Origin: Spirosoma profusum
GTDB taxonomy: Bacteria; Bacteroidota; Bacteroidia; Cytophagales; Spirosomataceae
DNA: 64,000 bases
Reading direction: 5' to 3'
Assembly: GCF_014699005.1 (NCBI RefSeq)
Contig: NZ_JACWZY010000023.1
Span: forward strand, 1 to 64,000
In this document: positions 1 through 10,200 of the stretch, in pieces
Layout of the letters: each line of letters opens with the position of its first letter
How positions within the stretch are numbered: the stretch's first letter is position 1
Translations under genes and position numbers: made by a program
The notes under the pieces: model-generated
Database searches by the model: none
Told to the model about the DNA's origin: nothing
What the model saw: only the letters and a program-made list of their open reading frames with translations

Positions 1-35
<35 letters not shown>

Positions 36-366
36 AAATAATTGTGTGTCTAACCTAAATTAAACACGGTGTTTTTAACCGGTTGAGCGAACTCAGTCTC
101 GGTTGTGTGCTTTCCAGTGATATCCCGTTTGTCAAAGAACAAGTTGCCAGGCCCGTTGGCCCAAGCAAGGTGAGAAAAGAGAGCAACTCAAGTGGTCTTG
201 GTTTGTCTTTCTCTCAAAGCGGATGCAAAACTACGTCTTTATTTCCGCTTTGTCAAGTAAATGTGAAAAATAATTTTTCGGTTCACCTGCCCGTTTCAAC
301 CAGCTAACCTCTTCACACTGAGCGTGTTAGTGCTTGTTTGTGAATTGGTTTAGTGAATTGGGACTG
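36..366 (-). other. 16S rRNA transcribed leader
   Basis: This stretch lies between the predicted rRNA start site (about 360) and the mature 16S end. It holds a boxA-like element and presumably one half of the 16S processing stem, which cannot be confirmed because the 3' side is outside the window. A 74-codon frame at 83-307 on the other strand has no recognisable product and is not annotated. Confidence 0.7.
129..141 (-). promoter_or_regulatory. boxA-type rRNA antitermination site
   Basis: On the minus strand the sequence is TGTTCTTTGACAA, close to the bacterial boxA consensus TGCTCTTTAACA and located in the 16S leader about 95 bases before the mature end. NusB/S10 binding here is inferred from the family role of boxA. 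Confidence 0.7.
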
Positions 367-397
367 CAAAGGTAGGGGGTTAAAAAAGGTTTGTCAA
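367..397 (-). promoter_or_regulatory. rRNA operon promoter, Bacteroidota type
   Basis: On the minus strand TTGACA (397-392) is followed by TACCTTTG (374-367). This matches the Bacteroidota sigma-ABfr pattern TTG, 19-21 bases, TAnnTTTG; here 20 bases separate TTG from TACCTTTG. Transcription should begin near 360 and run into 16S. It is the clearest promoter in the window. Confidence 0.85.
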
Positions 398-592
398 GGG
401 GTGGCTGGAAAATAGTTGGCGACCTGCCAAATATTATTTGGTAAGCCCCCAACTATCAATCACTTACAAACTGAAAATTTTTTAAACTTTTTTCGGGCAA
501 CTGATAATAGTCCAAATTGTTCGTGCGATGCAGAGGCAATGAGTTATATTGCATCTTTCTTTTGTCTCAATTCTGAGGCAACATATTCGACG

Positions 593-1819
593 ATGAAAAT
601 TTTACATACCGCTGATTGGCACCTCGGAAAACGGCTTCAGGATTTTGGGCGGCTTCAGGAACAGCGCGACGTATTAGCCGAAATAGTTCAATTAGCCAAT
701 CAGGAAGATGTTGATCTGGTGCTGGTGGCTGGTGATTTATTCGATACGTTCAATCCTGATCCGCTGGCTGAAGACTTATTATATAGTACGCTTAAAGATC
801 TCACAGCCGGTGGGCGCCGAACCGTTGTGGCGATTGCAGGAAATCATGACAATCCTGATCGCATCGAAGCGCAGGACCATTTCGGCCGGGAGTGCGGAAT
901 TATTTTTGCTGGCTTTCCAAAAACAGAGGTCAAATCTCACGCGCTTAGCTGTGAAGCGAAATTACTACGTTCGGCGCCAGGCTTCATTGAATTACAACTA
1001 CCCAGACACACTGCACCGGTACGTATCATTCTGACCCCTTACGCTAACGAAACCCGTATGCGTTCGTATTTCGGCACAACGAGTCTCGATGATGAACTTC
1101 GGCAAAGTTTACGTGGGCATTGGGAAACGCTGGCCGATACGTATATGGACAAAGAAGGTATTAATCTGCTGATGGCTCATTTGTTCGTGATGAAACGTGG
1201 TGGAGAGCAGCCCGAAGAGTCGGACGATGAACGTAGCATTTTGCAGGTTGGTGGAGCCTCGGTCGTTTATACCGATATGATTCCGCCCCAGGTTCAGTAC
1301 GTAGCGTTGGGGCATCTGCATCGATATCAGGAAATGGCGGGCGGCCCTTGTCCTGTACTATATAGTAGCAGCCCGCTGGCGTATAGCTTTGCGGAGGCCG
1401 ATCAGCAGAAATACGTAATGCTGATCGATGCTCAGCCCCAAAAGGACGTAACGGTTACGCCAATTCCTTTAAAAACAGGGAAACGGTTGTTACGTCCTCG
1501 GTTCAAGCGCGTCGAAGAAGCTGTAGATTGGTTAGAACAGAATCCGAACTGCTACGCCGAAATTACAATGCAAACCACTACGTATTTAACCAGCGAAGAA
1601 CGGCGGCAGCTTCAGCAGGCGCATGAATCGTTGGTGACCATCATTCCTGACGTACGGGATTTGGAAGATGAAGTCGAAGAAACAGCGCCCACTATCGACC
1701 TCACCCAAAGTATGGAAACGCTGTTTACGAACTACTTCAAAAATCGGAACAAAGGGCAGCAACCCAACGAACGGCTCCAGCAATTATTTAAAGAGATTTT
1801 AGCAACAGATCCTGAATGA
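593..1819 (+). CDS. sbcD: Exonuclease subunit SbcD
   Basis: This is the Mre11-like nuclease of the SbcCD complex, which opens DNA hairpins and degrades double-strand ends. The 408-residue protein shows the metallophosphoesterase motifs in order: D8-x-H10 in TADWHLGK, GDLFD, GNHD, and GHLHRY. An open frame extends upstream to 416, but the conserved N-terminus MKILHTADWH starts at 593 and the 59 extra residues look unlike protein, so 593 is chosen. The stop overlaps the sbcC start in ATGA (1816-1819), implying translational coupling. SbcCD cleaves long DNA palindromes in other bacteria, which matters here because the window is full of long inverted repeats. Confidence 0.95.
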   Translation: MKILHTADWHLGKRLQDFGRLQEQRDVLAEIVQLANQEDVDLVLVAGDLFDTFNPDPLAEDLLYSTLKDLTAGGRRTVVAIAGNHDNPDRIEAQDHFGRECGIIFAGFPKTEVKSHALSCEAKLLRSAPGFIELQLPRHTAPVRIILTPYANETRMRSYFGTTSLDDELRQSLRGHWETLADTYMDKEGINLLMAHLFVMKRGGEQPEESDDERSILQVGGASVVYTDMIPPQVQYVALGHLHRYQEMAGGPCPVLYSSSPLAYSFAEADQQKYVMLIDAQPQKDVTVTPIPLKTGKRLLRPRFKRVEEAVDWLEQNPNCYAEITMQTTTYLTSEERRQLQQAHESLVTIIPDVRDLEDEVEETAPTIDLTQSMETLFTNYFKNRNKGQQPNERLQQLFKEILATDPE

Positions 1820-4800
1820 TACCCATTAAACTGTCGATTCAAGGGCTTTATTCGTACCAGGAATTACAGGAAATTGATTTTCAGCGCCTTATCGGTGCAA
1901 GTGTGTTTGGCATTTTCGGGAAAGTGGGGAGCGGAAAAACCTCACTACTCGAAGCGATTAGCTTTGCTCTGTACGGTGAAACGGAGCGACTTAACAGCCG
2001 CGACAACCGTCAATACAACATGATGAACCTGAAATCGAAGCACTTACGTATCGATTTCGAATTTCAGGCAGGTCCCGATCAAGACCAGTATAAGTTTATC
2101 TACGAAGCCAAACGGCATCCCAAGAAACACCATGAAATAGCTACCGGCGAACGACGAATGTTTATCCGGCAGGAAAACGACTGGCATCCCATCGGTACTG
2201 AAAAAGAAGATGTCGGCATACTTTCGAAGCAGATTCTGGGGCTGGATTACGAGAATTTCAAACGGACGATTATCATTCCGCAGAATCAATTTCGGGAATT
2301 TCTGGAGCTTAGTCCCGTTGAACGTACCAGAATGATGAACCAGCTTTTTAAGCTGGACCAGTACGATTTAGCAGCCCGCGCGGCCAAACTGAGCAAAGTC
2401 AACGACGACCAACTGGCCGAGTTACGTGGTTTACTATCTCCCCTTGCCAACGTAACGCCGGAAGCCATCGACGCAGCAAAGGCCAATCTGGAAGTGATTC
2501 ATGAGCAGATACGTAGTACTTCTGGGCAAATCGCTGAACTCGAACCTGCTGAGCAGCAATTACTTCATCTTCAAAAACAGCATAATTCGCTTCTATGGGC
2601 GCGTGAAGAATTGACCCAGTGGCTGGAACAGGAACCAACGTTTCGCAAAATCCAGCGCGACATCGATCAATATGAACAATGCCGACTGGTTTTTCAGCAG
2701 GATTTTGCCACGCTCGACAAATTGCAAAATCGACGTAGTGAATTAGCTGCGTCAACAAAGCAGACCCAAAATCGGCTTGATACTATCACTCAGAAACTTC
2801 CTGTGCTGCTGAAAGCGTATAATACGGCCAAAGATGCGTATGAAAATCGGGGATTGATTCTGAAGCAGATTGATGAACTGGACACGGTTCAAAACATCAG
2901 GACGGTACAGGGGTCGCTGGAACAACTAACCCGAAATCAACTACTTCTGGAGCAAAGAAGTCTGCAACAAAAATACCAGATCGACCAGCTCAAAGCTGAC
3001 CGTAAAAATCACCAGTCAGTGGTTGATACGTTGGCTAAGGAGGAATCGAAACTGGAACAATTGTATAAAGTGCAGACCTGGTTTGGTACGTATAAACCAC
3101 TGAAAAAACAGGCGGATGGTTTGAAGGAACAACTCGATCAGCACGATACGAAAGTGGCTCTGTTGAAACAACGTAAAGATGATTCCCTGATAGGATTTCC
3201 GCCTGAATGGGCGTCGCTGACGCTGAAGACGTTGCCTCCGTACATCGAACAGGAACTTGATCGATTAAAAACAATTCAGGAACAACGGCAGTCGACTCAT
3301 CAGGAAACGTTGTTGAAGCACGAACTGCAACGATACGCTCAGAACCTGGTCGATGGAACGCCCTGCCCGCTTTGTGGGTCAGCACATCACCCGGCCAAGC
3401 ACAGCAACAATTCAAACGAAATTGACGTAGCAAAGAGTGAAGAATTGCTGAAGAACGTCCGGCAACGTATCGACGAAACCACTACGTTACGTTTGACTAT
3501 CAAAGGTTTAGAAGCCGAACTACGTACTGTATTGGATAACGGTAAACAGTTGACCAACGAACGTAGCAACGTAGTACAGCAACTCACCACACACGAAGAT
3601 CTCTTTGTTTGGCCAGAATTTTCAGTAGATCAGGAACAGAACGTAACGGACGCTATTCAGCAGGAAAGTCAATCGCAGAAGCAGCTTCAGGATGCACGTA
3701 ACGCGGTTCAGGAGTGCAATCGGCAAATCGATGACGCCGAAACGTCACTGGAACAGTTAAGTGATACGTTAACAAAAGCCAACACAGACATTGCTGGTTC
3801 GAAGGCGCAACTCGAATTACACGTAGCATCGCTACAACATTATAAACTGACCGACGTAGCATCCTGGAATCTGAGTCAGATTGACGATGTCCGCGAACAG
3901 TTAGACCAGTTATTTCACCAGACCAAAACCGATTTCGACGAGGCCGAGAAAGGACGTAGCGACGCCGAAAAAGAACAGGCAATTTTACAAGAGCAGATTC
4001 AACAACTGGAAAAACAGTCATCTAGCCTCACAGATGATATAAACATCATCGAAAAAACGATTGCGCATCATCTAAACGATAATGAGTTGACGCGTGAGCA
4101 GGTTGAGCAGTTGTTACGTAGCAATCTGAACGTTGAACAGGAAAAGCAACGTATCACTGAGTATGAGGACAAACTACGTAGTTTTCAAAAACTGGTAGCT
4201 GATTTAGAGGTCGAACTAGCCAATCAGGTGTTTGATGCCGATGCCCTAACTGCCATACAGGAGCAACTACAAGCACTCCGCGACCAAAAAGATGCACTGA
4301 ACAAAGACCTTGGCAAGGCGGGAAATATCGTGGCTACGCTTGAGCAGCAGTATGTTGATAAACAGGCTCATCAGAAACGACACGATGAGCTGGATTTGCG
4401 TCGGCAGGATTTAAAGAAAATGGACGAACTGTTTCGGGCGCAGGGTTTTGTTAACTACGTATCGGCGGTTTATCTGAAAAATCTTTGTGAATCGGCGAAT
4501 GAACGCTTTTTCAAATTAACGAACAACCAGTTAAAACTTGAATTAGACGATAAGAACAACTTTCTGGTACGTGATTACCTCAACGGTGGCGAGGTTCGGA
4601 GTGTAAAAACACTGTCGGGTGGACAGACTTTCCAGGCGGCTCTATCGCTGGCTTTAGCTCTATCTGATAACATTCAGCATCTGACCAAAGCTAAACAAAA
4701 CCTGTTTTTCCTGGACGAAGGCTTTGGCACGCTCGATAAAGATTCTCTGCAAACGGTTTTCAAAACTCTGAAAGCGCTACGTTCCGAAAACCGAGTCGTG

Positions 4801-4905
4801 GGTATCATTTCGCACGTGGAGGAGTTGCAGCAGGAAGTTGATACGTACATCCGCGCCGAAGCCTCCGAAAACGGCAGCCGTATTATAGGGAGTTGGGAGG
4901 AATAA
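1816..4905 (+). CDS. sbcC: Exonuclease subunit SbcC (SMC-like ATPase)
   Basis: This is the ATPase partner of SbcD. The 1029-residue protein has the Walker A loop GKVGSGKT at 35-42, two long coiled-coil arms rich in Q, E, K and L, a zinc hook CPLC at 517-520 at the arm tip, the ABC signature LSGGQ at 933-937 and Walker B FFLDEGFG ending around D967-E968. The order head, coil, hook, coil, head is that of Rad50/SbcC and the length is normal. It overlaps sbcD by four bases. The gene is dense in ACGTA/TACGT motifs, about 23 in 2401-4200. A long inverted repeat lies just after the stop. Confidence 0.96.
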   Translation: MIPIKLSIQGLYSYQELQEIDFQRLIGASVFGIFGKVGSGKTSLLEAISFALYGETERLNSRDNRQYNMMNLKSKHLRIDFEFQAGPDQDQYKFIYEAKRHPKKHHEIATGERRMFIRQENDWHPIGTEKEDVGILSKQILGLDYENFKRTIIIPQNQFREFLELSPVERTRMMNQLFKLDQYDLAARAAKLSKVNDDQLAELRGLLSPLANVTPEAIDAAKANLEVIHEQIRSTSGQIAELEPAEQQLLHLQKQHNSLLWAREELTQWLEQEPTFRKIQRDIDQYEQCRLVFQQDFATLDKLQNRRSELAASTKQTQNRLDTITQKLPVLLKAYNTAKDAYENRGLILKQIDELDTVQNIRTVQGSLEQLTRNQLLLEQRSLQQKYQIDQLKADRKNHQSVVDTLAKEESKLEQLYKVQTWFGTYKPLKKQADGLKEQLDQHDTKVALLKQRKDDSLIGFPPEWASLTLKTLPPYIEQELDRLKTIQEQRQSTHQETLLKHELQRYAQNLVDGTPCPLCGSAHHPAKHSNNSNEIDVAKSEELLKNVRQRIDETTTLRLTIKGLEAELRTVLDNGKQLTNERSNVVQQLTTHEDLFVWPEFSVDQEQNVTDAIQQESQSQKQLQDARNAVQECNRQIDDAETSLEQLSDTLTKANTDIAGSKAQLELHVASLQHYKLTDVASWNLSQIDDVREQLDQLFHQTKTDFDEAEKGRSDAEKEQAILQEQIQQLEKQSSSLTDDINIIEKTIAHHLNDNELTREQVEQLLRSNLNVEQEKQRITEYEDKLRSFQKLVADLEVELANQVFDADALTAIQEQLQALRDQKDALNKDLGKAGNIVATLEQQYVDKQAHQKRHDELDLRRQDLKKMDELFRAQGFVNYVSAVYLKNLCESANERFFKLTNNQLKLELDDKNNFLVRDYLNGGEVRSVKTLSGGQTFQAALSLALALSDNIQHLTKAKQNLFFLDEGFGTLDKDSLQTVFKTLKALRSENRVVGIISHVEELQQEVDTYIRAEASENGSRIIGSWEE

Positions 4906-4942
4906 AGGTCATTTATACCTCGGGAAATAGCTTATGAGTGAG

Positions 4943-5038
4943 CGTTTTTGTCATGCTGACGGAGGAAGCATCTTAAGCTTTCCAAACGAGCTAATAAGGA
5001 AAGCTTAAGATGCTTCCTCCGTCAGCATGACAAAAACG
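4943..5038. repeat. Long palindromic intergenic repeat, family A copy 1
   Basis: Two arms of about 38 bases, starting CGTTTTTGTCATGCTGACG and ending in its complement, flank a loop with TCCAAACGAGC. It lies between the convergent ends of sbcC and the flavoprotein gene and could act as a bidirectional terminator. It shares the TTTGTCATNCTGA ends with six other full copies. Confidence 0.9.
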
Positions 5039-5054
5039 CGTTCGGATGAAAACT

Positions 5055-6716
5055 TTAAACCGCTTCTGCCGCAGCTCGACCTGCTACGCGACCGGAGAAG
5101 ATGCAGCCTCCTAAAAATGTTCCTTCCAGTGCTCGATATCCGTGCATTCCGCCCCCACCAAAACCAGCTACTTCTCCCGCAGCATATAGGCCGGAAATGG
5201 GTTCACCATTAGCTCCCAAAACGCGAGCCGAAAGGTCAGTTTGCAGACCGCCCAGCGTTTTGCGGGTTAGAATATGCAGCCGGACAGCAATCAGTGGCCC
5301 TGCTTTAGGATCGAGAATGGGATGCGGTTTGGCCGTTCGGATAAGTCGGTCGCCGAGGTAGTTGCGTGCCCCGCGTATGGCCGTAATTTGAGCGTCTTTG
5401 CAGAATGGATTGAGTAATTGGCGGTCGCGGGCTACGATTTCACGTTCTAACGTAGCGAGGTCGATGAGCGGTTCGCCGACCAGCTCGTTCATACCCGCAA
5501 CGAGGTTAGCCAGGTTATTTTTTATGATAAAATCGGCACCATTTTGCTTGAACGCTTCGACAGGGGCTGGTGCATTTTTTCCGACTGCCCGGCCCATCAC
5601 CTGACGCCAGCTTTTGCCCGTCAAATCTGGATTTTGCTCAGAACCTGAAAGAGCAAATTCTTTACGAATAATACTCTGATTCAGAACAAACCAGGAATAA
5701 TCGTAACCCGTTTTTCGAAGATGTTCAAGCGTTCCCAACGTATCGAAACCCGGAAATAAGGGTACTGGTAGTCGGTTACCTCGCGCATCGAACCACATCG
5801 ACGAAGGACCGGGCAGAATACGAATGCCGTGATGCTGCCAAATGGGTGCCCAGTTCTGAATACCTTCGGTATAATGCCACATCCGGTCGCGGTTGATCAG
5901 ATTAGCTCCGGCGTTTTCGGATATTCCCAGCATGCGCCCATCCACATGTTCGGGAACACCCGACAGCATGTGTTTGGGCGGCTCTCCCAGTCGGCTTGGC
6001 CAGTTCTGACGTACCAGTTCATGATTGGCACCAATCCCTCCCGACGTAACGATAACGGCCTGAGCACGTAGCATAAACGTTCCGACAGCAATTCGGGAGC
6101 TACGTTCTCCGCGCATTACGTTGCTCGGCTCCAGAATATCGCCCTGAATTCCTTCAACAACGCCGTTCGTTGTTATCAATTCATTGACACGGTGGCGAAA
6201 TTTCAACGTAATCAATCCTTTCTTAACGGCTTCCCGAACACGAAACTCAAACGGAGCCAGCACGCCCGGCCCGGTGCCCCACGTAACATGAAAGCGCGGA
6301 ACCGAATTACCATGTCCAATAGCTCCGTAGCCACCCCGCTCGGCCCAACCTACAATTGGAAAGAAACGAACGCCCTGCTGATGGAGCCAGCTACGTTTCT
6401 CGCCAGCCGCAAATGATACGTAGGCTTCCGCCCATTTTCGAGGCCAGTAATCTTCAGGACGGTCGAAGGCGGCTGTTCCCATCCAATCGGCCAGAGCGAG
6501 GTCGTAGGAGTCACGGATTTTCAGCCGACGCTGCTCCGGTGTATTAACAAGAAACAACCCTCCGAACGACCAGAATGCCTGCCCACCCAGATTTTGCTCT
6601 GGTTCCTGATCAACCACGATGACACGTTTGCCCGCATCGGCCAGTTCAGCAGCAGCTACCAAACCGGCCAGACCAGCCCCAACAATAAGAACATCGGTAT
6701 TGGTTTGCATAAACAA
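5055..6716 (-). CDS. FAD-binding dehydrogenase (fumarate reductase/ketosteroid dehydrogenase-like flavoprotein)
   Basis: The 553-residue protein begins with a dinucleotide-binding fold, GAGLAG at 13-18 and an acidic residue ending the second strand in VVDQE. The C-terminus has AAGEVAGFGGGG followed by a glycine-rich segment that closes the FAD site, as in the FAD_binding_2 family. The length and the LGGQAFWSFGG region fit the putative FAD-binding dehydrogenases related to 3-ketosteroid dehydrogenases. No signal peptide is seen, so it is probably cytosolic. The substrate is unknown. ATG at 6716 or the third-codon ATG could be the start. Confidence 0.85.
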   Translation of the reverse strand: MFMQTNTDVLIVGAGLAGLVAAAELADAGKRVIVVDQEPEQNLGGQAFWSFGGLFLVNTPEQRRLKIRDSYDLALADWMGTAAFDRPEDYWPRKWAEAYVSFAAGEKRSWLHQQGVRFFPIVGWAERGGYGAIGHGNSVPRFHVTWGTGPGVLAPFEFRVREAVKKGLITLKFRHRVNELITTNGVVEGIQGDILEPSNVMRGERSSRIAVGTFMLRAQAVIVTSGGIGANHELVRQNWPSRLGEPPKHMLSGVPEHVDGRMLGISENAGANLINRDRMWHYTEGIQNWAPIWQHHGIRILPGPSSMWFDARGNRLPVPLFPGFDTLGTLEHLRKTGYDYSWFVLNQSIIRKEFALSGSEQNPDLTGKSWRQVMGRAVGKNAPAPVEAFKQNGADFIIKNNLANLVAGMNELVGEPLIDLATLEREIVARDRQLLNPFCKDAQITAIRGARNYLGDRLIRTAKPHPILDPKAGPLIAVRLHILTRKTLGGLQTDLSARVLGANGEPISGLYAAGEVAGFGGGGMHGYRALEGTFLGGCIFSGRVAGRAAAEAV

Positions 6717-7269
6717 TTGGCTTAGGACCTGAAAGTTATAAAAGTAATTTCGGGGACTTCATTTACCATTTGATACGTAGCACTGGAAAAAGTATTTCGT
6801 AAAATTGGGCTGCTTTGAGAAACAGAACGCAACACCATCTCCGATGAAATATTTGTTCGGCTTAGGAATACTGCTGCTGGGGATTGCTGGATTCATCCAT
6901 ACGCCATCGTTGCCAGATACTAACTGGGCCGAAGATCAACGCAGGCTATCACTGTGTATCAAGGCTGAACACCTTTGTTGAGGCAGCCCCGTCGTGTGTG
7001 GGATGCCGTTGATAATCGACGGTTAGCGAATCGGTCAATAAATTGTCGTTCCCATGTAAAGCCTGTCTATTTACAATAGTGCAACGAAGCGCTTTAGAAA
7101 GCGAATGAGGAGGTTGCGGATGTAGTCGTTGAGTGACTTAGAAGTTCCCATAAAATCACTTGTGCTACGTAAACAGCCATTCATGTTAGTTAACTCCGAG
7201 TTCATATCAATTTAACATGCAAAGGCCTGACTTATAGATACCTTAGGAGCTTAACCAAATATTTTTTTT
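6717..7269. other. Intergenic region with two short possible gene remnants
   Basis: No full gene is seen. On the plus strand 6844-6981 encodes 45 residues with a hydrophobic, signal-peptide-like start (MKYLFGLGILLLG) and then stops; it could be the front of a decayed exported protein. On the minus strand 7151-7071 encodes 26 residues (MGTSKSLNDYIRN...). Neither is recognised. Promoters for the flanking genes must lie here, but no clear TAnnTTTG with a matched TTG was found. Confidence 0.4.
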
Positions 7270-10200
7270 ATGCTCCAGCTCTCCTCCTTTTATCCAAAAA
7301 CCAGAGACAAATTTACTTCAGAATCCTTCCACGAATCTTATCAATTCACCGACCCTCGAAGCTTACCAACTCTTGCCCGATGGGGGTTGCTACTTGTTTT
7401 ACTGACCGGGCTGAGTGGCCGGGCCGTGGCGCAATGTTTTCAAACAACTACCAACTATGCTACAGGCTTTAGTCCCAGATCGGTGGCAGTGGGTGACTTT
7501 AATAGCGATGGAAAAGTAGATCTGGCTGTGTCGAATTTTAACAGCAATAACGTATCGGTACTACTGGGCGATGGTCTGGGAGGCTTTGGCACCCCAACCA
7601 ACTTCGCCACGCAAACTGGTCCCCAATCGGTGGCGGTGGGTGACGTCAACGCCGATGGAAAACTTGACCTGGTTATAGCAAATCTTAACAGCAATACTAT
7701 ATCCGTGCTGCTTGGCGATGGAGCAGGCAACTTTGCTTCCTCAACCAACTTTGCCACGGGAATCAGCCCAACCTGGGTGGTAGTGGGCGACGTTAATACC
7801 GATGGAAAAGTCGACCTGGTTGTGGCCAATGCTGGCTCCAACAACGTATCGGTGCTGCTTGGAGACGGTGCAGGGAGCTTTAGTCCTCCAACCAACTTTG
7901 CCACGGGAACCAACCCCCAATCGGTAGCGATGAGCGACGTCAACGCCGATGGTAAAGTCGACTTAGTCATCGCTAATCTTTTCCCTAATAACGTATCGGT
8001 CCTACTTGGCGACGGGGCAGGGAGCTTTGGCACCCAAACCAACTTTGCTGCTGGAACCGGCACCTTTTCGGTAGCGGTGAGCGATGTCAATGGTGACGGA
8101 AAAGCTGACCTGGTTACCGCGAATAGAAACGCAAACACGGTGTCTATACTGCTGGGCAATGGCGACGGGAGCTTTAGCCCCAAAACCGACTTTGCTACGG
8201 GGACTAATCCCTATACGGTAGCGGTGAGCGACATCAATGCCGATGGCAAACTTGACCTGGTTACTGCGAATAGGAACAGTAGCAGTGCATCGGCACTACT
8301 GGGCGATGGGCTGGGCAACTTTGGTCCCCCAACTAACTATGCTACGGGAACTGGCTCCTGGTTTGTGACGGTGGGCGACGTCAATACTGATGGTAAAGTC
8401 GACCTGATTACCGCGAATAATAACAGCAACGATATATCGGTCCTGTTGAACTGCACCGTTACGTCGCTGAGCCTAATCACTTCGGCTACGCCTAATCCAG
8501 TTTGTGCGGGCACCTCCACCGCGCTGATAGTCACTGCATTCGGCGGCACCGCACCCTACTCTTATACATGGGCTGCCCCGGCGGGTATCACTCTTTCGGC
8601 TACGTCTACCAGCGCGGTCTCGGCCAGTGTCGACGCAGGTCTTAGCGGCCCCCAAACGCTCACCGTTACGGTTGCCGCAGCGGGTGGTTCGCCGGTGAGC
8701 ACCAGTCTGGTCAGCCTGACGGTCAACGCAGCGCCCACGGTGAGCATCAGTCCTGGCAGCGTTACGTTAACCTGCGCCAGTCCAACGGCGAGCCTGATGG
8801 CAGGAGGTAGTGGAACGTATCAGTGGACGGACGGAACTACTACCCAAAGCATCAGCGCTACCTCAACAGGCACGTACTCCGTTACGTTGACAGACGGGAA
8901 TGGCTGTACCGCTACCGCTTCCGCTCAAGTCTTCCAGGACAACGCCCCACCTACAGTGAGCATCAGCCCATCCAGTGCTACGTTGACCTGCGCCAGTCCA
9001 ACCGCGAGTTTAACAGCAATCGGTACGGGCACGTATCAATGGAGTACCGGCGCCACTACACAAGTCATCAGCGTTACGTCAGCAACTACGTATTCCGTTA
9101 CGTTGACGGGGGCGAACGGCTGCACCGCCACGGCATCAGCTCAGGTTTTCCAGAACAATACGGTGCCTGCGGTGAACATTAATCCAACCAGCGCTACGTT
9201 GACTTGCACAACGCCCACCGTAAGCCTGAGTGCGGTGGGCAGCGGTACGTATCGCTGGAGTACGGGAGCCACTACGTCGACTATCTCGGTGACGGCGGCT
9301 GATACGTATTCGGTCACACTTACCGGTGCTAATGGCTGTTCCCGCACGGCGTCAGTAGTGGTTAGTCAGGATAAAAATCCACCGGCGGTCAGTATTACGC
9401 CCAACTCCGCTACGTTAACCTGTGCCAGCCCATCGGTAAGTTTGTCGGCGGTGGGAACAGGGACTGTGCTCTGGAGTACCGGCTCGACCAGCCGCGTGAT
9501 TTCGGTGAGTTTGACCGGCGATTATACCGTGGCGCTGAAAGGCACAAATGGCTGTCAGGCGATGGCTACCGTTACGGTTAGTCAGGATAAAAACGCGCCC
9601 TCGGTCAGCATCAACCCGGCTAGCGCTACGTTGAGTTGTGCTAGCCCGATGGTCAGTCTGAGTGCGGTTGGAACCGGTACGTATCGCTGGAGCACGGGTG
9701 CTACGACGTCGGTGATTTCGGTGACGGCGGCTGCTACGTATTCGGTAACTCTTACTGGCAGTAATGGTTGTACGGCCGTAGCGAGCCGAACTGTCGGTGG
9801 GAACACCACGCTGGCGGCCCCCACGTTGCAGGCCAGTGCTACGTCCACCACCAACCAGCCCATCTCGGTCACAGCCAGTGGCTGCTCAGGCACCATTAGC
9901 TGGCAGGCGCAGGGTGGCGCGGGTACGGCCAATGGCAGCATCTACACCGTTACGCAGCCCGGTAGCTACACCCTGTCGGCGACCTGTAGTCTGAATTCCT
10001 GCACCAGCGCTCCCGCTTCGGTAACGCTCCTCATTCAGCCGGCGCCCATTGCCAATCTGAAAGTCTTCCATCAGGACGTCGACAATAACCAGACGCAGAA
10101 CAACACCATCAAGCCCTACCTGCAAGTACAGAATGATGGATCTTCACCCGTTCCGTATAGCGAAATCACCATTCGCTACTGGCTGACGGTAGAGCAGTTT

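Noticed and set aside
83..307. A 74-codon frame in the 16S leader
   Set aside because: It runs antisense through the rRNA leader and its boxA element, and the sequence is not protein-like.
416..592. Upstream extension of the sbcD frame
   Set aside because: The 59 extra residues have no family similarity and precede the conserved MKILHTADWH start.
7455..8183. A 242-codon minus-strand frame with regular repeats
   Set aside because: The repeats are the complement of the FG-GAP repeats; the product is low-complexity Pro/Ser/Leu and has no independent support.
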